The translations under genes and the position numbers were made by a program. From Vigna angularis (taxonomy: Eukaryota > Streptophyta > Magnoliopsida > Fabales > Fabaceae): a stretch of 64,000 nt of DNA. The DNA lies in NCBI RefSeq assembly GCF_016808095.1, contig NC_068973.1, forward strand, positions 18,891,501-18,955,500, given 5' to 3'. The notes below the pieces were generated by a model. That model saw only the letters and a list, made by a program, of their open reading frames with translations, had not been told where the DNA came from and did not search any database. Shown piece by piece: positions 46,490 through 56,796 of the stretch (the first letter of the stretch is position 1; every line of letters starts with the position of its first letter).

Positions 46490-47818
46490 CATCCATCTGG
46501 TATAGTCTGAATTTCATTATAGACGCAATGGCTAGGAGAATCCTTATTGCCTCCAATCTGGCCATTGGAGCATAAGTCTCATCATAATCGATTTCTTCTT
46601 CTTGATTGTAACCTTTTTCAACTAATTTGGCCATATTTTTTATTATCTCTCCAGAGTCACCCATCTTGTTCCTGAATACCCACTTGGTGCCTATCACTTG
46701 TTGTATTCCTGTTGTCGGAACTAATTCGCATACATTGTTTCTCTTGAACTGATTCAGCTCTTCTTGCATCGCCATCATCCAATTTTCATCAGTAAGTGCC
46801 ACCTCAATGTTCTTGGGTTCAATCTTAGACACATATGCTACATTCATACAGAATTGATTAAGCTGCCGCCTAGTGGAAACTCCTCTCATGATGTCACCAA
46901 TGATATTACTAGTTGAGACATTTCTTGGTGTTTTCCACTCCTTAATCGATTCACCTCTGCGAGGATCAGTTGTAGTCTCAAAAGTTTCTTCTTCCTGGAT
47001 CTCTTCATTTTCCTCTTCCTCTCCAGCAGAATCACCTACATCTATAGACTTTCTAGAGTGTATTTGATTAGAGGAAGTATCAATATGTTCATCAAAAGCT
47101 ACATGTACAGACTCCTCAATACACATAGTTCTTTTATTATATACTCTATAAGCTTTACTTATAAGAGAATATCCAATAAAGATAGCCTCATCGGCTTTGG
47201 AATCAAACTTACCAAGGCTTTCCTTACCATTATTGAGAATGAAACATTTACATCCAAATATCTGCAGGTGTGTGATGTTAGGCTTCCTTCCCTTGTACAA
47301 CTCATAGGGAGTCAATTTCAGCATAGACCTTATCATTGTCTTGTTTAGTATATAGCAAGTCGTGCTCACAACATCTACCCAAGAATGTTTTTGTAAGTTC
47401 CTCTCGTTTAGCATGGTTCTTGCAAGCTCTTCTAATGCTCTATTCTTTCTTTCCACAACTTCATTCTGCTGAGGGGTTCTTGGTGTAGAGAAGTTGTGAG
47501 AGATTCCCATCTCCGCACAATATTCATCAAACGCTTCATTCTAGAACTCTTTTCCATGATCGCTTCTTATGGATCTTATTCTGAGCTCCTTTTCATTTTA
47601 TATTACAACAACAAATTTCTTGAACACCCTAAAAGTTTCACTCTTGGCAAAAATAAAGAAAGTCCAAGTATAACGAGAACATTCATCAACAATCACTAAA
47701 CCATACAAATTACTTCAAAGACTTCTAACCCTTGAGGGACCAAACAAGTCCATATGTAATAGTTCAAGGGGTCTGGTAGTAGACATTTCTCTTTTATTTT
47801 TAAATGATTGTCTTGTTT
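46490..47818 (-). pseudogene. copia integrase core to RT start, element G
   Basis: One of the longest open transposon stretches in the window (46401-47510, 369 residues; the tail is LTR-derived). It has the integrase catalytic Glu in VVERKNRALEELARTM, YELYKGRKPN and IFIGYSL, then a Glu-rich linker. The RT start follows ([41 protein letters not shown]). The frame upstream of 47510, with the first two integrase Asp, is shifted. RT stops before the catalytic YADD, where an LTR fragment is joined. Confidence 0.8.
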
Positions 47819-47819
47819 G

Positions 47820-48928
47820 TGTTAGCAAAATGATGAAGATGAAGTTTTGATGATGTCCAAATCAAATAAAAAGATTTAAAGATTCAAGAAGATCCTTTGA
47901 AGACTTGTATTGTTATAGAAAGATTTTGTAATAAATGCAATTAAGTGATTAGGACTTAGGTTCTTAGTAGTTTTTTATTCCATGTACTTTCACATTTCAA
48001 ATTTGATGTTTAGGGTAAAAAACGCACCGTATTAATTGATTAAATTTAGTAATAATCGATTAATCCAGATAGGAGCTAAAAAACTCTAATTGCCTCTGGA
48101 ATAATAGATTAAAACTTGCTTTAATCGATTAGCTAATCGATTAAAATGTGGATTAATCGATTAAAGGTGACCGTTGGAGCTTTCTAGCTACTAAAACTAT
48201 TAGTTGTACTTATTTTAATCGATTAACAAGAATATTAATCGATTAAAAGCCTTAAAATGGCTGGAAACAAAAAACGGAAGAGTATTTGCTTGAGTCTATA
48301 AATAGTCTCTCATTTTTCTTCAACAACAACTCTTCCCTTGTGCTCTAGAACTCATAAATCATTGAGAATTGTGTGATCTTGTTCAGCTAAAGAAACTCTT
48401 CCCTGTGGAGCTGGTGAAGTGCTATTGCGATGACAAAAGAATAACTAGTTCATCCTTGGTGCATCTAAGGAAGTGTTTGGAAGAGAAAGTCATCCTTCGT
48501 GAAGTATTCGAAGGAGGTGTTTCATCCTTTGTGAAGACTCAAAGGAGGTGCAGGTTCATCTATTGTGGTATCAAGAGAGGTGGTTTATAAAATTTTACAA
48601 ATTGTAAAAGCCTTGTTGAATAAACCTTGATCATTATAATGCATTTGCTTCCCGTGGTTGGAAGGACACTGGATGTAGGCAAGTTGGCCGAACCATTATA
48701 AAAAGTAGTGTTTGAATTTTCTTTTCCCCACTCTTTTACTTTTAATCGACTTTACTCTGTACTTATTCGATTATGTTTCCACTGTATTAGAAAGTGTTTT
48801 ACCTTGCGTTCCAAGAAAGCTTTAAAGGCATCACATTTTGCGAAAAAGATTTTAAAAGACTTTGTTTTTACGCTTCACCAATTCACCCCCCCTCTTGGTG
48901 TGAAAAATTGAACCATTCTATTTTAACA
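47820..48928 (+). repeat. plus-strand Sirevirus-like LTR H with palindrome cluster
   Basis: It begins TGTTAGCAAAATG and ends CTATTTTAACA, with the family end words CCCCCCTCTTGGTGTG. It lies inside element G between protease and integrase. A dense group of TAATCGATTA palindromes is at 48030-48255 and a TATA box TATAAATAG at 48297-48305. Flanking pentamers (GTTTG, CCTAT) differ and about 90 codons of pol are missing, so this is not a clean solo LTR. Confidence 0.7.
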
Positions 48929-49257
48929 CCTATTAATAACAACTCATCAGTTGAACCCTTGTTTATCAAAAAATATTTTGGTTCAAAAGTTATTTTCAGT
49001 CCTCTATCACACAATTGGCTAATACTAAACAGATTATGTTTCAACCCTTCAACAAGCAGTACATTATCAATTTCATATGTAGAAGGAGTTTGAATTTTGC
49101 CCATGCCGATGATTTTACCCTTGTTATTATCACCGTATGTGACATGACTAGTAGTCTTGTAAGGGATGCTTGTGAATTTTGTTGGATCTCCTGTCATATG
49201 CCTTGAGCATCCGCATCCAGATACCATATGGAACCTTTTGCTCCTTATTCCAGACAA
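48929..49257 (-). pseudogene. copia protease region with lost active-site Asp, element G
   Basis: The piece reads CSRHMTGDPTKF, then TYGDNNKGKIIGMG and EGLKHNLFSISQLCDRG, as in element A. The catalytic LDSG is replaced by VSGCG after a frame change, so the protease active site is destroyed. It runs into the end of LTR H at 48928. Confidence 0.7.
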
Positions 49258-49376
49258 GCTTTCGTCGTTTTAGATTTAGCCATCATGATAAGATCATTTC
49301 CCGACACATTCTCTTTATTACCATTTTGATGCTCTTTACTTTTCTTCTTGTTGAGGAATCTAGTAAATTTTTCAGC

Positions 49377-49562
49377 CTACAGATTTATCCTTTCAGCTAT
49401 GAATTCCATCTCATCCATGCCATTTTTCTTGTTTCGCAAGAACCCTGCTTCAAGAGACTCATAAAAGCCATTAGTGATGGAATTACACTTAGCATTACAA
49501 GTAACATGCACAAGTTCAAAAACAGATTCACTTTTCCTCATTGTTTGAGAAACAAAAGCCAT
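49377..49562 (-). pseudogene. gag start fused to later gag, element G
   Basis: A short open frame starts MAFVSQTMRKSESVFE at the position of the family gag Met, 80 bp inside the LTR. The conserved FAGENY block is missing, so most of gag has been deleted and later gag or pre-protease codons follow. Low information beyond position. Confidence 0.4.
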
Positions 49563-49620
49563 TTTCAGGATCGAATCGATTAAACAAAAATATTAATCGA
49601 TTTGTTTTTCAAATATCTTT

Positions 49621-49643
49621 TGAAAACCAGCTCTAGTGCCAAT
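49621..49643 (-). other. primer binding site, element G
   Basis: On the minus strand it reads TTGGCACTAGAGCTGGTTTT next to the LTR end TTTTAACA. It resembles the initiator-Met tRNA site TGGTATCAGAGC with T to C and C to T changes shared with the sites in B and F. Confidence 0.6.
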
Positions 49644-51469
49644 TGTTAAAAAAAAAGTGCTTCGTTTCTCACACCAAGAGGGGGGGGGGGGGGTGAACTG
49701 GTGATGTATAAATATGATTGCTTATTAAATCCTTTTCGCAAAATAGGAAGTCCTAAAACTTTTCTTGAATCGCAATAAAATTTGTATGCAATGAAACAAT
49801 AAGCGTATTTGAATGCAATGACAGTATAATCGACTTAATGCAAAGAGAAGGGATAAGAAAATTCAAACACTGCAGTTTATATTAGTTCTACCAATCTGCC
49901 TACATCTAATGCCCTTCCACTCAACCCGAGATAGAAGCCAATGAACTATATAGATTTGAATTTTTACATCAAGGGTTTACAACGACCTCACGTCAAAATG
50001 TAAATCATCTCTCTAACTCACTAATCTAAGTATAGGCAATACACAAAATAGACAAGCAACAAGAACAATCCTCTTCTTTTGTCAACCCCTTTGAGATCCC
50101 CCTCAAAGTCAAGAACCATGTTCTTCTTCTTGTATATACCACAGGGAATACCAGCAACTCTCAGCATTTGCCAAAGCTTTTCATGATCACGTAGAAAGCA
50201 CCTTGTTGTGCAGAACGATAAGACATTTCCAATCACACAATCTTGCTTCACAAGAAATCCTAAAGCTTTATCACCACAGTAAGGGTTAAATATGTTTTTG
50301 GTCCCCTAACTTTCAGTGAAAATTTGAATTAGTCCCTCTTCAAAACTTTGGCCTAATTTAGTCCCCAAACTTTATTAATGTGTGAATTTAGTCCTTTTAA
50401 CTAAATTTTGTTAGGTTTATTTAATGTTTGAAGTGCGTTTCATGATAGCATCTGAGTTGTTTACACCTTTTGACACATTTTTGCTTCAATTTAACTTAGA
50501 AATGTGTTTGAAACATCAAATAAAGTTAACAAAATTTTGTTAAAAGGACTAAATTCACACACTTCTAAAGTTTGGGGACTAAAATAGTCCAAAGTTTTGA
50601 AGAGGGACTAATTCCAATTTTCACTGAAAGTTAAGGGACCAAAAACATATTTAACCCCTACAGTAATTCTTGATTCTTGGAGCTTTTCTCTCTTATGTAA
50701 GATTTCAAAAAGCACACTGAAAAGATATGAAAGTGTAAAGATCAATTCTTCTTATAGAAATCAAATCATGCGTCTATACATAGTGTAAGACAAATAAGAC
50801 GCGTTTTAATCGATTACACTATTAATCTATTTGAATGCATTTCACAGTTATAACAGATTAACAATAGTCAAAATGCATTAATTGAAAGCGCAATTAATGT
50901 AATCAATTTGCAATAAATGCTTGGTCAAGATATTTAAAAATGTGACCGTTGTAACAGTTATGTCAAGCATTGAAACAATTTTCAAATCTTTAACAAACTT
51001 AGTTGAATACAAGATACATGCAATCGATTAAGTAGTAACACTTAGCATATTTTTGAAAACTTTTCTTCTCAAAATTCATCACAACACACTTGAAAATAAT
51101 TTGTGCAAACACATGAAATTTAATCGATTTCACCACCAATGTAATCGACTTAAAACTTATTGTTTTGCTACAGTTAAAAAGTTCAGACAGCTGAAGCTTG
51201 GTGCTAGTGATTTTTCATTTCTAAAAACTCATATTATGCATACGCAGATAAAAACACATTTCCAACACAGTAGTATGCAATAATCAACACAATATGTTCA
51301 CAATAATGCTTATATAAATATAACACAATAAGCATATAAGCATGTAACATGTAACATAGTACATACATATGTGTTTTTATTAACTACGTGTTGTCATCGT
51401 CAAAAACACAAATATCACTGAGATTGTGGGTTCAGTTAATCATGTGCTCCCCTATCAACAATCTCAACA
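49644..51469 (-). repeat. 5' LTR of element G (contains MITE)
   Basis: On the minus strand it begins TGTTGAGATTGTTGATAGGGGAGCAC and ends TTTTTTTTTAACA. Its 1826 bp minus the MITE and one target copy (384 bp) leave 1442 bp, the family size. It contains an uninterrupted run of 14 G (49680-49693) where relatives have 5-7. Its outer edge abuts LTR F head to head. Confidence 0.75.
50283..50657. mobile_element. MULE-type MITE with ~150-bp terminal inverted repeats
   Basis: Ends are GGGTTAAATATGTTTTTGG and the matching inverted end. The inverted repeats extend about 150 bp (TTTCAGTGAAAATT, TAGTCCCTCTTCAAAACTTTGG and TAGTCCCCAAACTTT recur inverted). Nine-bp flanks CCACAGTAA (50274-50282) and CTACAGTAA (50658-50666) match at 8 of 9, the duplication size of Mutator-like elements. 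No ORF. This terminus is, to my knowledge, very common in legumes. Confidence 0.85.
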
Positions 51470-52678
51470 GTTTACAAGTGTTTCTATTTGTTTAATACAT
51501 ATGTTATCATGTTGATTAGTGTGCATACTACTGTAATCGTAACTGTGTATATCTTCTGTATGCATGTTAAATGTTTTGATGAGAGAAAACATCAAGCACA
51601 AATCAATTTTGTATGATACAATCGATTTCATTGATGTTGTAATCAATTGAACTCATAAGATAGCTTATGTTTTGATCTATGGCAAAATAACAGCTTCGAA
51701 TGGATTACATTAACTGTTAAATCGATTAAAACTCGTGTCTTTGCAAACATTTTTTTGATATGTGTTGTGATGAGTTTTGAAGAGAAAAAGTTTTCAAAAT
51801 TTTCTTAAGTGTTTAGCTTAATCGATTTCATTGTGTATGTAATCAATTAAGTCTATTATGTTTTGAAAACTGTTTTAAAGCTAAGTCATAACTGTTTTAA
51901 CGGTCATATTTTTAAATATCTTGACTGTCATTTATTGCAAATCGATTACATTAATTGTGCATTCAATTATATCTGTTGGAATTGTAATTCTATTACATAT
52001 GTCATTTATGTAACCGATTACATTACTAACGTAATCCATTAATCTGTGTCTGTCATGATATAACTATATATTGACGCACTACATATTGAACTGTAACGAA
52101 TTGATCATTTGAAATTTTCATATCTGATATCTTTGATTAGAGAAAAGTGTTACAGGTGACTGAGAAGCTTCAAGAATCAAGATTCAATGATCAAAAACTT
52201 TTTTTTTGCAATCTCGGATTGTGGTTCCTTGTTCGTGCGAGACAGGAAGAAGAACAAGGGGTTCTTGACTTTAAGAGGTGGTCTCAAAGGGTTTTGCAGC
52301 AAGGACGTATGGTATTGTGTGCATGTGTTTTCTTTCTATATTTGATTGTGAGTGGGAGAGGTGTTTACATTGTGAGATTGTGTTCTCTGTAAAACCTTTG
52401 GTGTAAATCTCAAATCATTATAGTGAAAGATCCTTCAATCTAAGGTTGATTGGAAGGGTGATTGAATGTAGGCATTGAGGCCGAACCAAAATAAAAACCT
52501 TGTGTTTGTTCCCTCCTTATCTCTTTTACTTTGAATTGCATACGCGTATTACTTAGATTACAATAACAATTCAAGATCATTCAAAGTTTCTGAAAAGATT
52601 TAAAAAGCATTCGTTTTTAGTAATCACAAATTCACCCCCCTCTTGGTGTTGAGAAACAAGGCAATTCATTTCTAACAA

Positions 52679-52698
52679 TTGGCACCAGAGTTGGTTTT
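52679..52698 (+). other. primer binding site, element F
   Basis: TTGGCACCAGAGTTGG directly follows the LTR end TTTCTAACA. It is a variant of the initiator-Met tRNA primer site TGGTATCAGAGC. Confidence 0.65.
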
Positions 52699-52733
52699 TA
52701 AAAGTTATTTGAAAAACTAATCGATTACTCTTT

Positions 52734-52979
52734 TTGTATAATCGATTAAGTGATCTTGTGATGGGCTCTATTTTTCAAACCTTCGGTGAAGGTGCATCTA
52801 CAAACAGACCTCCGTTGTTTGCTGGTGAAAATTACCCTTTTTGGAAAATCAGAATGAGAATCTTTCTTGAATCTGTAGATAGAAGTGTATGGGATGCTGT
52901 TTTAAATGGTCCTTTTGAACCCACTAAACTAGTTGATGGAAAACTTGTTTTGAGTTGTAATAAGGTAATTCATTTCTAA
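52734..52979 (+). pseudogene. gag N-terminal fragment, element F
   Basis: It reads IFQTFGEGASTNRPPLFAGE, then a block with FWKIRMRIFLE and VLNGPFEPTKLVDGKLVL, the standard copia gag N-terminus (DUF4219-like, then UBN2-like start). The likely initiator is the Met of MGSIFQTF at 52760. It ends where the element was deleted; the last residues (SCNKVIHF) come from the junction and LTR end. Confidence 0.75.
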
Positions 52980-52981
52980 CA

Positions 52982-53756
52982 CTTACATTTAAGCATCACC
53001 TTACCTCACTGAAAGCTTCATTTCTTAAAGTCAGATCCCCTATTGTTTGCTTCAAACTCTTCAATATTAGTTTCAGTAACCTATTGGCAAATATTACAAA
53101 ACCTACATAGATGAAAACAAGCATATTGCTATGCATACCGAAGAAAAGGAATCATATACTGAAACATGTACCTTCTTGTATATTGCTTCTCAAGGATTTG
53201 GCAATGGAGGAGCATGCTGTGTTGGACTAAGAATGTTGAAAATAGTGGGATTGCCGGAAATGGTAGCTTAGGGTTTAGGTGTTGCGTTGAGCGCGAGATA
53301 GAAAGGGGTAGAGGAGAAATTTATTTCGAGGAGGCGCACAATGGTCGTGATGGAGCGTTAATTACTGAGGCTACCATTAGATGAGCCTCACCAGAATTCT
53401 CACTAACGTTTAAGGACAGTGAAAGGTGAAGAGGAAACTGAGGCAGTGAAGGGTCAAGGAGGAAGTTGAGGCGTAAAGGGTTTCGGTCTTTTGGTTTTGT
53501 AGTGTTTTAATTCTAGAAAAGAAGAAGCTAAAATTTGGAGAGAGAAAAAGTAAAATTTTGAGAGGGAATGCTTAAAAAAAGGTGAGGGAAATGGTGAAAA
53601 ATGTATTATAATCGGTTAAGATAATCATTCTCTTTAAAAAGAAAATAAAACCTCTCTACTATTATTGGCTTTCAAATAATTTATCAGAATCATGGTAAAT
53701 TATGTTATTTGAAGCTTTACTATTGTTGGCTTTCAGATAATTTATTAGAATCATGG
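52982..53756. other. unassigned DNA between elements F and D, with a 61-bp doublet
   Basis: This is the presumed flank of element F. It has a GA-rich part (53250-53600) with short open frames of no known family. At its end TACTATTATTGGCTTTCAAA and TACTATTGTTGGCTTTCAGA start at 53657 and 53718, a near-identical 61-bp tandem pair. I see no clear gene. It might be a fragment of host gene or transposon. Confidence 0.45.
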
Positions 53757-53762
53757 TAAATA

Positions 53763-54072
53763 ATGTTATTTGAGACTCAACAACTAGAGACTCTAATGAA
53801 GAAAATCTCTCAATTGCCAAAGGAGTTGCAGAACGTTTCTCAAGTTCAACAACAACTTTGTGAGTTGTGTGGTGGTGATCATATTAATGGTCAATGTGCT
53901 ATTCCGGAATTGAACCAAGAGGAAGCAAATTTTATGGGTCAAGGTAATCAATTTTGCCAAGGTAATTACAACCAAGGGTGGAAACCTCATCCAAGTATGG
54001 GTCAAGGACAAGCCGGGAAATTCAATAGCCACATCAACAACAGTGGTAGCAACAACCTTCCTTATCTAACAT
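53763..54072 (+). pseudogene. Athila gag C-terminal fragment
   Basis: It contains a zinc-knuckle-like CELCGGDHINGQC and a Gln/Asn/Gly-rich tail (GQGNQFCQGNYNQGWKPHP). A second short piece at 54074-54295 (helical, RRLEIQVGQLVNKMEDLGA, then an EECKAVITRS block) continues the usual gag-protease junction in another frame. Confidence 0.7.
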
Positions 54073-54402
54073 AATGGCAAAAATAGATGACACACTGCAA
54101 CAATTTATACAAGTGTCTAATTCCAATCACAAAAGCACTGAAGCTGCAATTAGAAGGTTGGAAATACAAGTGGGTCAATTAGTTAATAAGATGGAAGATC
54201 TCGGGGCTAATGCTGATGTTACCCCTAGGGAGGAGTGTAAAGCTGTTATCACAAGAAGTGACAAGGTGTTAGATGAGAGAAAAATAGAGAGATGAGAGGA
54301 GAGAAAAAGGAGAAGAGGAGAAGAAAAAAAATATTTGAGAAATCCCTTCCTTATCCAAAGAATTATTCTAGGAAGGAGAAAGACAAATAGTTTGAGCGTT
54401 TT

Positions 54403-55236
54403 ATGGAAATTTTCAAGAAATTGGAGATTAACATACCCTTCTCTGAGGCACTGCAACAAATGCCTTCATATGCTAAATTTTTGAAGGAACTTCTCACGAA
54501 AAAGAGGAAATATATTGAAGAAGAAACTATTGAAGTGCAAGGGAATTGTAGTGCTATCATACAGAAAATCCTACCTCCTAAGTTTAAAGATCCAGGAAGC
54601 TTCATCATTCCATGTACTATTGGGAAGTTAGCTGTTGGAAGGGCTTTAATTGATTTCGGAGCCAGTATCAACTTAATGCCGCTCTCTATGTTTAAAAAGA
54701 TTGAAGGGTTGGAACTCAAGCCTACTCGAATGACTCTTCAATTAGAAGATAAATCTCTTAAATATCCTTATGGGGTAGTTGAAGATGTGCTTGTTAAAGT
54801 GGACAAATTCTTATTTCCTATGGATTTTGTCATCATGGAGATGGAAGAGGATATTCATGTATCTCTCATTCTTGGGAGACCTTTTATGAAGACAGCTCGA
54901 GTCCTAATTGATGTGGAGAATGACAAACTTAAGGTGAGAGTACAAGATGAAGAAGTGAATTTTGATGTGTTTGAAGCTATGTCTCATGCAAAAGATGGTA
55001 AGGCATGTTTTCATCTTGACACATTAGATGAAGTATGTATGATTCAGGAGAGGATGATACACTGTTCTTCACCTTTAGAGAAAACGCTCATTGATGCATG
55101 TGAAGATATGAATGAGGAAGAAGAGAAATTGATTGATGAATGCTTGACTGACTTGGACGCACTAAAAGAAGTTCCTTTTGATGAAGTGAAAGTTAAAGAG
55201 ATTAATACCAAGGAAAAAATCAAGGAAAATAAATAG
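54403..55236 (+). pseudogene. Athila retroviral-type aspartic protease region
   Basis: 277 open residues. The first part is FKKLEINIPFSEALQQMPSY, then an LPPKFKDPGSF block. The active-site motif LIDFGASINLMP lies near residues 85-97, where relatives usually have LCDLGASINLMP. The ILGRPFMKTARVLIDV block follows near residue 165. The C-terminus is charged (Glu/Lys), ahead of RT. Protease would cut the gag-pol polyprotein. The catalytic Asp is kept but upstream and downstream frames are broken. Confidence 0.8.
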
Positions 55237-55239
55237 GAA

Positions 55240-56500
55240 TTGAAGATGTTACCTCCACATTTGAAGTATGTTTTCTTAGAAGGTGGGAATAAACCAGTCA
55301 TCATCAGTAAGTCTTTATCTTTCAAAGAAGAAGAAAGGTTAGTGGAAGTATTAAAAGCTAATAAAGGAGTTATTGGATGGTCAATTTCTGATCTTAAAGG
55401 CATAAGCCCAACTTATTGCATGCATAAAATATTCATAGAAGATGAGTATAAACCAGTTGCCCAACCGCAAAGAAGACTGAATCTTGTGATGAAAGAGGAG
55501 GTTAGAAAAGAAGTGTTGAAGCTTCTGGAGGCTGGTATTATATATCCTATTTCTGATAGTGCATGGGTAAGTCCAGTGCAGGTGGTACCAAAGAAAGGTG
55601 GGATGACAGTTATATACAATGAAAAAAATGAGCTCATACCTACTAGGATGGTTACTGGGTGGAGGATGTGCATTGATTATTGAAAGTTGAATAAGGCTAC
55701 ACGGAAGGATCACTTTCCTCTTCCTTTCATGGATCAAATGTTGGAGAGATTGACGGGATAAGCTTTCTATTGCTTTCTGGATGGTTATTTAGGGTACAAT
55801 CAAATTGTGGTGGATCCAAAAGACCAGGAAAAGACAACTTTTACATGTCTGTTTAGTATTTTTGCTTATAAAAAAAATGCCATTTGGCTTGTGTAATGCT
55901 CCAACCACGTTTCAAAGATGTATGCAGACAATCTTTGCAGACATGATAGAAAAATGCATAGAAGTCTTCATGGATGATTTTTCAGTATTTGGTGACTCCT
56001 TTCAAGTTTGCTTATCCAATATGGATATGGTTCTTAAAAGATGCATGCAGATAAACCTTGTTCTTAACTGGGAGAAGTGCCATTTTATGGTGACTGAAGG
56101 TATTGTTTTGGGTCACAAAATTTCTTCTAAGGGAATCGAGGTTGACAAAGCAAAAGTGAAGGTCATTGAGGAGCTTCCACCACCTACTAATGTGAAAGGA
56201 ATCAGGAGTTTTCTGGGGCATGCCGGGTTTTATAGAAGGTTCATTAAAGATTTTTCCAAGATTGCTAAACTTGTAAGCAATATCCTTGTCAAAGATGTGC
56301 CTTTTGTGATGGATGATGAATGCATGAAGGCTTTTGATATTCTTAAAAAGAAGCTTGTTTCTGCGCCAGTGATTGTAGCTCCAGACTTGAATCAAGATTT
56401 TGAGTTAATGTGTGATTCTAGTGATTATTCTATAGGTGTGGTGCTTGGCCAGCGAAGAGAGAAGGTTTTTCACACTATCTATTATGCAAGGAAGTTTTGA
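55240..56500 (+). pseudogene. Athila reverse transcriptase
   Basis: The first piece, 55240-55683, has LPPHLKYVFLEGG, IGWSISDLKGISPTYCMHKI, LLEAGIIYPISDSAWVSPVQ and a stop right after WRMCIDY. The second, 55805-56500, has KKMPFGLCNAPTTFQRCM and the catalytic FMDDFSVFG. The thumb and connection follow (GHKISSKGIEVDKAK, FLGHAGFYRRFIKDFSKIA). Stops at 55681 and near 55758 and a frameshift near 55840 inactivate it. Confidence 0.85.
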
Positions 56501-56796
56501 ATGAAGCTCAGTTGAATTATGCTACTATAGAAAAATAATTCCTTGCTATAGTATATGCCTTAGAGAAATTTAGACCATATCTCATTGGCTCTAAGGTGAT
56601 CATATACACGGATCATGCAGCTATAAAGTATTTGCTAACCAAGCCAGACTCTAAACCACGGTTTATTAGATGGGTACTTTTATTGCAAGAGTTTGATGTG
56701 GAAATCCGTGACAAGAAGGACAGTGAGAATGTGATTGCTGATCATCTATCCAGGTTAGTAAATGGTGAAGTCACAAGTAAGGAGAAAGAAATTTAG
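56501..56796 (+). pseudogene. Athila RNase H
   Basis: Past a frame change at 56500, the sequence has an early stop near 56538. From 56596 an open piece reads [20 protein letters not shown], then [20 protein letters not shown] and ADHLSRL, the typical gypsy RNase H end (TDH, ADxLSR). The first catalytic Asp lies upstream in MCDSSDYSIG of the RT piece. Confidence 0.75.

Larger units (their letters stand above)
43979..51469 (-). mobile_element. Sirevirus-like copia element G (minus strand), rearranged
   Basis: On the minus strand the order is 5' LTR (51469-49644, carrying a MITE), primer site, gag N-terminus, protease, [plus-strand LTR H], integrase and RT, [LTR fragment 46489-45893], env-like C-terminus, 3' internal region, polypurine tracts and the first part of a 3' LTR (44225-43979). 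The pieces are consistent with one element broken by insertions and deletions. A mosaic of two elements cannot be excluded. Confidence 0.6.
51470..52981 (+). mobile_element. Sirevirus-like element F, internally deleted
   Basis: LTR 51470-52677 lacks its first ~180 bp. A primer site (52679-52698), the gag start (52760-52955), and then the last 20 bp of an LTR follow: AAGGTAATTCATTTCTAACA at 52962-52981 against AAGGCAATTCATTTCTAACA at 52658-52677. The whole interior and most of the 3' LTR are gone, so 52981 is the original right edge of the element. Confidence 0.65.

Noticed and set aside
47820..48928. LTR H as a clean solo LTR
   Set aside because: Flanking pentamers do not match and about 90 codons of pol are missing at the site, so a deletion or unequal recombination is more likely.
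48708..49093. Overlapping open frames at the LTR H / element G junction
   Set aside because: They run through LTR end sequence and the antisense of protease codons. No protein-family similarity; incidental.
55381..55737. Minus-strand open frames opposite the Athila RT
   Set aside because: Antisense shadows of conserved RT codons; no family similarity.
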